Of a DNA stretch of 64,000 nucleotides, positions 60,480 to 64,000 are shown one piece after another. The position numbers were made by a program, and so were the translations under genes. Position 1 is the stretch's first letter. Each line of letters begins with the position of its first letter. Origin of the DNA: Campylobacterales bacterium (lineage in GTDB: Bacteria > Campylobacterota > Campylobacteria > Campylobacterales > QNZT01); assembly GCA_027023405.1 (NCBI GenBank), contig JALVVN010000007.1, positions 82,307-146,306 of the forward strand, given 5' to 3'. Under the pieces are notes generated by a model. That model was not told the DNA's origin and ran no database searches. It saw only the letters and a list, made by a program, of their open reading frames with translations.

Positions 60480-60956
60480 CTATTCGGTTAAACTTTTACA
60501 ATACTCTTGCACTTTTGCATTAGCATCAGTGTGAGTACAATCAAAAACACCTCTACTGTAAGTAAAATTAATATCTGTCTTTAGTGCTCTAAAAGTGTAG
60601 GTATCAACGGCAACTTTACGCCAATTCCCATCACTAGTTTGAGAGTAGATCGGATAATCAAGCAACTTTTTACTCGGATCACTGTTATTGCTGTCATAAT
60701 CGAAAAGCGGATCACCGTCATTTGATGTCGCGGTAGAGAGCGCATCCAAATGTATCGGATTGCCCCCTTTGCCCGTCATCATATTTTTGCTCCGAAGCAG
60801 TGAGATTGCCGATCGGATCGATGCGACTTGCGATCGCCCCTTGGTCAAGATCGCATCATCTCGCGTCACTGCCATCTTTGAGACAGCGATCGAGGAGAGT
60901 ATCCCCAATACAACGATCACCATTACCAACTCTATCATTGTGAATGCTTTTTTCAT
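60480..60956 (-). CDS. Pseudopilin/type IV pilin-like protein 1
   Basis: The 158-residue protein has a class III signal with the N-methylation motif KKAFTMIELVMVIVVLGIL and Glu at +5, then TRDDA, a segment shared with the two neighbouring genes. The mature domain has a Cys pair (GVFDCTHTDANAKVQEYC) likely forming the D-loop disulphide. It would be cleaved by a prepilin peptidase and act in a type II secretion or competence pseudopilus. Same strand as two paralogs. Confidence 0.87.
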   Translation of the reverse strand: MKKAFTMIELVMVIVVLGILSSIAVSKMAVTRDDAILTKGRSQVASIRSAISLLRSKNMMTGKGGNPIHLDALSTATSNDGDPLFDYDSNNSDPSKKLLDYPIYSQTSDGNWRKVAVDTYTFRALKTDINFTYSRGVFDCTHTDANAKVQEYCKSLTE

Positions 60957-60967
60957 TCTGTGCTCCT

Positions 60968-61417
60968 CTATTTTGTATAGATATGGCTTCCACCTATCTC
61001 ATATTTTTTGATAGTATTATCAAGTTGCGAAATCAGTGCATCACAATAATCTGAACCATCACTATGTTTTGCAATTGTAATCGTCCCATTACTATCATCT
61101 ACGCTTACCTTTAGACATATTTTTGTCCGTGCCGAATTTGCAATATAGGCAGGCGTAGTCAAAAAATTTCCAATATATGTTGCGCCTGAACTATCAACAA
61201 GATTTTCATGTGTCATTTTGCTTACATTTTTTTCAAATGCCCCATGTGCTGTATAGTATGATGAAAGCTCTGCGATGAGATTAGTAACACTTTTTTGTTT
61301 AATTACAATCTCTGCATCATCTCTAGTTGCTGAGAGTTTCGGAATCGCCACTAATGCTAAAATACCCAGGACAACAATCACAAAAACAAGTTCTATCATT
61401 GTAAATGCATTTTTCAT
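60968..61417 (-). CDS. Pseudopilin/type IV pilin-like protein 2
   Basis: The 149-residue protein starts MKNAFTMIELVFVIVVLGIL and shares ATRDDAEIV with its neighbours. Conserved YYTAHGAFEKNVSKMTHENL and the C-terminal SDYCDALISQLDNTIKKYEIGG are shared with pseudopilin 3, so the two are close paralogs. Its end is 11 bases from the start of pseudopilin 1, suggesting joint transcription. Confidence 0.87.
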   Translation of the reverse strand: MKNAFTMIELVFVIVVLGILALVAIPKLSATRDDAEIVIKQKSVTNLIAELSSYYTAHGAFEKNVSKMTHENLVDSSGATYIGNFLTTPAYIANSARTKICLKVSVDDSNGTITIAKHSDGSDYCDALISQLDNTIKKYEIGGSHIYTK

Positions 61418-61480
61418 GATAACCCCAAAACTTCTTTACTATTTACTTTTAAATAGATATTATTACACTTAATAGCCATT

Positions 61481-61514
61481 TAAAAATAAACCTGGAGCTA
61501 AATATTAACTCCAG
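61481..61514 (-). terminator. Rho-independent terminator after pseudopilin 3
   Basis: On the minus strand CTGGAG-N11-CTCCAG (61514-61492), with inner TTA/TAA pairs extending the stem, is followed by GTTTATTTTTA. It separates pseudopilin 3 from the other two. Confidence 0.75.
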
Positions 61515-61543
61515 ATTATATAATTATGCTTTTCAAAGACAAC

Positions 61544-62026
61544 TTAGTAGATAGAAGAACCACCAAAAGAGTACTCTCTCAACATTTTGTTTTGACTAAG
61601 TGCATTCGCTAAACCTTTGCAGTAAATACTCTTGTCAGCATCAGAATCTTTACTTATTGTCACAGTACCATTAACATCATTGAATGTTACATCAAGACAT
61701 TTAACCGCTCTTTTTTTATCAAAATAATAAGCTTTAGCAATTTTACCTTTAAGTGGTAAATTCTCCGCAGGTGTATTAGTCGTATCATCTGTATAGCTTG
61801 TATACAAAGAAACATTTGTCATTTTGGATACATTGTTATCCATATTCCCTCTTGATGTATAATACGAACCAATATCCTGTACCAATGATGAAACTTCACT
61901 TGTTGCCTTTGCAATCTGCGCATCATCTCTTGTCGCCGCCAATTTTGGAATCGCTACCGATGCCAAAATACCTAAAATAACAATCACGAATACCAACTCG
62001 ATCATAGTAAAACCACTTCTTTTCAT
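61544..62026 (-). CDS. Pseudopilin/type IV pilin-like protein 3
   Basis: The 160-residue protein starts MKRSGFTMIELVFVIVILGIL, with the processing site after Gly and Glu at +5. It shares ATRDDAQIAKA, YYTSRGNMDNNVSKMTNVSL and the SIYCKGLANAL region with pseudopilin 2. GGAG ribosome site. Followed by its own terminator, so it is probably produced at a different level from the other two. Confidence 0.88.
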   Translation of the reverse strand: MKRSGFTMIELVFVIVILGILASVAIPKLAATRDDAQIAKATSEVSSLVQDIGSYYTSRGNMDNNVSKMTNVSLYTSYTDDTTNTPAENLPLKGKIAKAYYFDKKRAVKCLDVTFNDVNGTVTISKDSDADKSIYCKGLANALSQNKMLREYSFGGSSIY

Positions 62027-62206
62027 AAAAGAACTCCTTCAAAAAATTAAATTTTCCCGACTCTTTTGACTTGGTCGTTGTACCTAAATCGGAGCGGTTC
62101 AATAAAACTTTAGAAAAATTATTATTTTTTGTATAAGAAGGTGTAAGAGAAGTGTTATATTATTAATGAAAAGTATTTTTTGTTACAAAGAGCCTCTATT
62201 TTGTGC

Positions 62207-62212
62207 TATAAT
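62207..62212 (+). promoter_or_regulatory. -10 box of ppk
   Basis: TATAAT 23 bases before the GTG start; GAGGAGG ribosome site between. No -35 consensus but a T-rich upstream region. Confidence 0.6.
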
Positions 62213-62235
62213 AAATCAAAAAGTGAGGAGGCTTT

Positions 62236-64000
62236 GTGTCCGCAGATCTGAGTAATCCGGCATTTTATACCAACCGTGAGCTCTCATGGCTCAAATTCAA
62301 CTCCCGCGTCCTCGCCCAAAGCGCGAAACCGACCAATCCGCTTTTGGAGAAGTTAAAGTTTATCGCTATCTACTCAACCAATCTTGATGAGTTTTATATG
62401 ATCCGCGTTGCGGGGCTCAAGCAACTCTACTCCGCGCGTATCACCTCCTCCGGGATTGATGAGATGAGTCCGCTCGATCAGCTCAAAGCGATCACCGCCT
62501 ATCTACACAACGAGAAAAAGGAGTTAGAGGAGCGCTACAAGGCGATCGTCTCTGATCTCAAAGATGAGGGGCTAATCATCACCGACTATCGTGATCTAGA
62601 TGCCGATCTTCGTGCGAGTGCGGATGATTTTTTCATCCAAAATATCCTGCCCGTGATCATTCCGATCGCCGTGGATGCGACACACCCCTTTCCACCACTC
62701 AACAACCTCTCCCTCTCACTCGCCGTAACACTCGTAGATGAGCAGGCGGATACCGACGCGATGGAGGAGAACAGTACCAAATACGCCATGATCCGCATTC
62801 CGCGATTGCTTCAGCGCTTTATCCCCGTCGATGAGCAGACCTATATCCCGATCGAGTCACTTGTTATTGAGCATATCGGCGATATCTTTCCCGGCTACAA
62901 AGTCACCTCCTACGCCACCTTTCGCGTCACAAGAAATGCCGATATCGTCATCGAAGAGGAGGAGGCGGATGACTTTATGGAGATTCTTGAACAGGGATTG
63001 AGACTGCGTAAAAAGGGGGCCTTTGTACGGCTTGAGATCGATCAGAACGCAAGTGAGGAGATCATTGAGTTTCTTCGAAGCCACATCAAGATCTATGAGG
63101 AGGATATCTTTACCTATACGATCCCGCTCAATCTCGGCGCATTGTGGGATATCGTCAACAACAAAAAGTTTTCACATCTTGCACTTCCAACCAATATCCC
63201 GAAGATTCTCGCCCCTTTTGATAAGAGTGAGTCGATCTTCAAGATTATCGATCGTGAAGATGTGATGGTCTTGCACCCCTATGAGAGCTTCGAACCGGTC
63301 GTGCGCTTCATCCAAGAGGCGGCAAAAGATCCTAAAGTCCTCTCGATCCGCATGACGCTTTATCGTATCGGTAAAAACTCCCCGATCGTCCAAGCCCTCA
63401 TCGATGCGGCAAACAACGGCAAGCAAGTCACCGCAATGGTTGAACTCAAAGCGCGTTTCGATGAGGAGAATAATCTCATCTGGGCAAAGGCACTCGAAGA
63501 GGCAGGCGCACATGTGATCTACGGTATCCCCGGCTTCAAAGTCCACGCCAAGATCACCCAAGTAATCCGCCAATCCCGTGGAAAGCTCAAGATCTATCAG
63601 CACTACTCGACTGGAAACTACAACGGCACCACCGCCAAGATCTATACCGATGTCGGACTCTTTACCGCCAATGAGGCTTTTCGCGCCGACTCGATCACCT
63701 TTTTTCATATCCTCACCGGATTTTCCAAGAACAAAAAGCTAAGCCACCTCAAGATGTCCCCTTTTCAAATCAAAGAGACGCTTTTGACCCTCATCAAAAA
63801 TGAAATGAAAGAGGGGAAAAAAGGGCATATCATAGCCAAAATGAACTCACTTGTCGATAAGGATGTCATCAAAGCACTCTACCGTGCTTCACAAGCCGGT
63901 GTCAAGATTGAACTCATTATACGAGGTATCTGTTGCCTTAAGCCCGGCATCAAAGGGGTAAGTGACACTATACGCGTCACATCGATTGTCGGAAAATATC
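62236..64000 (+). CDS. ppk: Polyphosphate kinase Ppk1, C-terminus beyond the window
   Basis: This gene is missing from the track because it starts with GTG and has no stop in the window. The frame begins [23 protein letters not shown] and stays open for 588 codons. Ppk1 motifs: [62 protein letters not shown] with the phosphorylated His, and [22 protein letters not shown]. It ends in [16 protein letters not shown]. Ppk1 makes polyphosphate from ATP as an energy and stress store. About 100 residues are missing at the end. Confidence 0.95.
   Translation, partial: MSADLSNPAFYTNRELSWLKFNSRVLAQSAKPTNPLLEKLKFIAIYSTNLDEFYMIRVAGLKQLYSARITSSGIDEMSPLDQLKAITAYLHNEKKELEERYKAIVSDLKDEGLIITDYRDLDADLRASADDFFIQNILPVIIPIAVDATHPFPPLNNLSLSLAVTLVDEQADTDAMEENSTKYAMIRIPRLLQRFIPVDEQTYIPIESLVIEHIGDIFPGYKVTSYATFRVTRNADIVIEEEEADDFMEILEQGLRLRKKGAFVRLEIDQNASEEIIEFLRSHIKIYEEDIFTYTIPLNLGALWDIVNNKKFSHLALPTNIPKILAPFDKSESIFKIIDREDVMVLHPYESFEPVVRFIQEAAKDPKVLSIRMTLYRIGKNSPIVQALIDAANNGKQVTAMVELKARFDEENNLIWAKALEEAGAHVIYGIPGFKVHAKITQVIRQSRGKLKIYQHYSTGNYNGTTAKIYTDVGLFTANEAFRADSITFFHILTGFSKNKKLSHLKMSPFQIKETLLTLIKNEMKEGKKGHIIAKMNSLVDKDVIKALYRASQAGVKIELIIRGICCLKPGIKGVSDTIRVTSIVGKY

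Noticed and set aside
63172-63708. 178-codon minus-strand frame at the right end
   Set aside because: Antisense to ppk, whose frame is open and rich in family motifs though missing from the track.

Overview
The window looks like a chromosomal piece of a chemolithotrophic member of the Campylobacterota (Sulfurovum / Sulfurimonas / Hydrogenimonas-like). This rests on gene content and order: a hydABCDE-type uptake hydrogenase with hyp genes, a Csd3/Pgp3-type cell-shape peptidase, a PgbA-N-domain protein, DUF455 and NnrS proteins, and TANAAT -10 boxes without clear -35 boxes. No tRNA, rRNA, CRISPR array or complete insertion sequence was seen. Genes are tightly packed; no gene-free stretch exceeds 300 bases (the longest is about 286 bases at 21236-21521).

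Region 1 (1-14744, all main genes on the minus strand) is a [NiFe] hydrogenase island. A structural operon hydA-hydB-hydC-hydD-hydE (small subunit, large subunit, cytochrome b, protease, HypF-like protein) is followed by mntA, a broken hepT, a toxin-antitoxin pair, hypF, and then a second operon: nickel permease, hypB, hypC, hypD, hypE, a small DUF3977-like gene and the first 42 codons of hypX. hypA is not in the window. The intact hypF is bracketed by a 3' fragment and a 5' fragment of hypF, and the 5' fragment is fused to the first 13 codons of hepT. This records a recombination or cassette insertion. The same 14-base palindrome, TGAATAATCATTCA, lies just downstream of the -10 box of both the hyd operon and the nickel permease/hyp operon, so one repressor probably controls both.

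Region 2 (14952-21235) has a divergent Spy/CpxP-like periplasmic gene, then a six-gene minus-strand operon: TRAP transporter dctP-dctQ-dctM, a TetR regulator, and the small and large subunits of a second, soluble group-2-like [NiFe] hydrogenase. The TetR protein is the obvious candidate for the palindrome. The arrangement suggests a link between organic-acid uptake and hydrogen metabolism.

Region 3 (21522-33802) holds a large secreted CotH/lamin-tail protein, a lone RND efflux pump, small membrane and lipoprotein genes, an NlpC/P60 lipoprotein, and a phosphorelay (hybrid kinase, Hpt, REC-degenerate GGDEF-EAL) followed by a haem-binding-domain protein.

Region 4 (33818-53398) contains argD-tolC-like-midA; a stress/envelope operon (31-aa membrane peptide, XpaC, TelA, SPFH-GYF protein, zinc-ribbon membrane protein, NnrS); a TupA-like ATP-grasp gene overlapping nnrS tail to tail; DUF455, gph and a DAO-family flavoprotein; an overlapping operon csd3-mgtE-nudix-DUF420; and pgbA-like, glcD and yihY genes.

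Region 5 (53372-64000) is housekeeping: comEC, dnaB, ispG, a DUF4143 AAA ATPase, priA, three pseudopilins and the first 588 codons of ppk.

A recurring feature is a TANAAT box exactly six bases upstream of the start codon of five genes, as expected for leaderless mRNAs.
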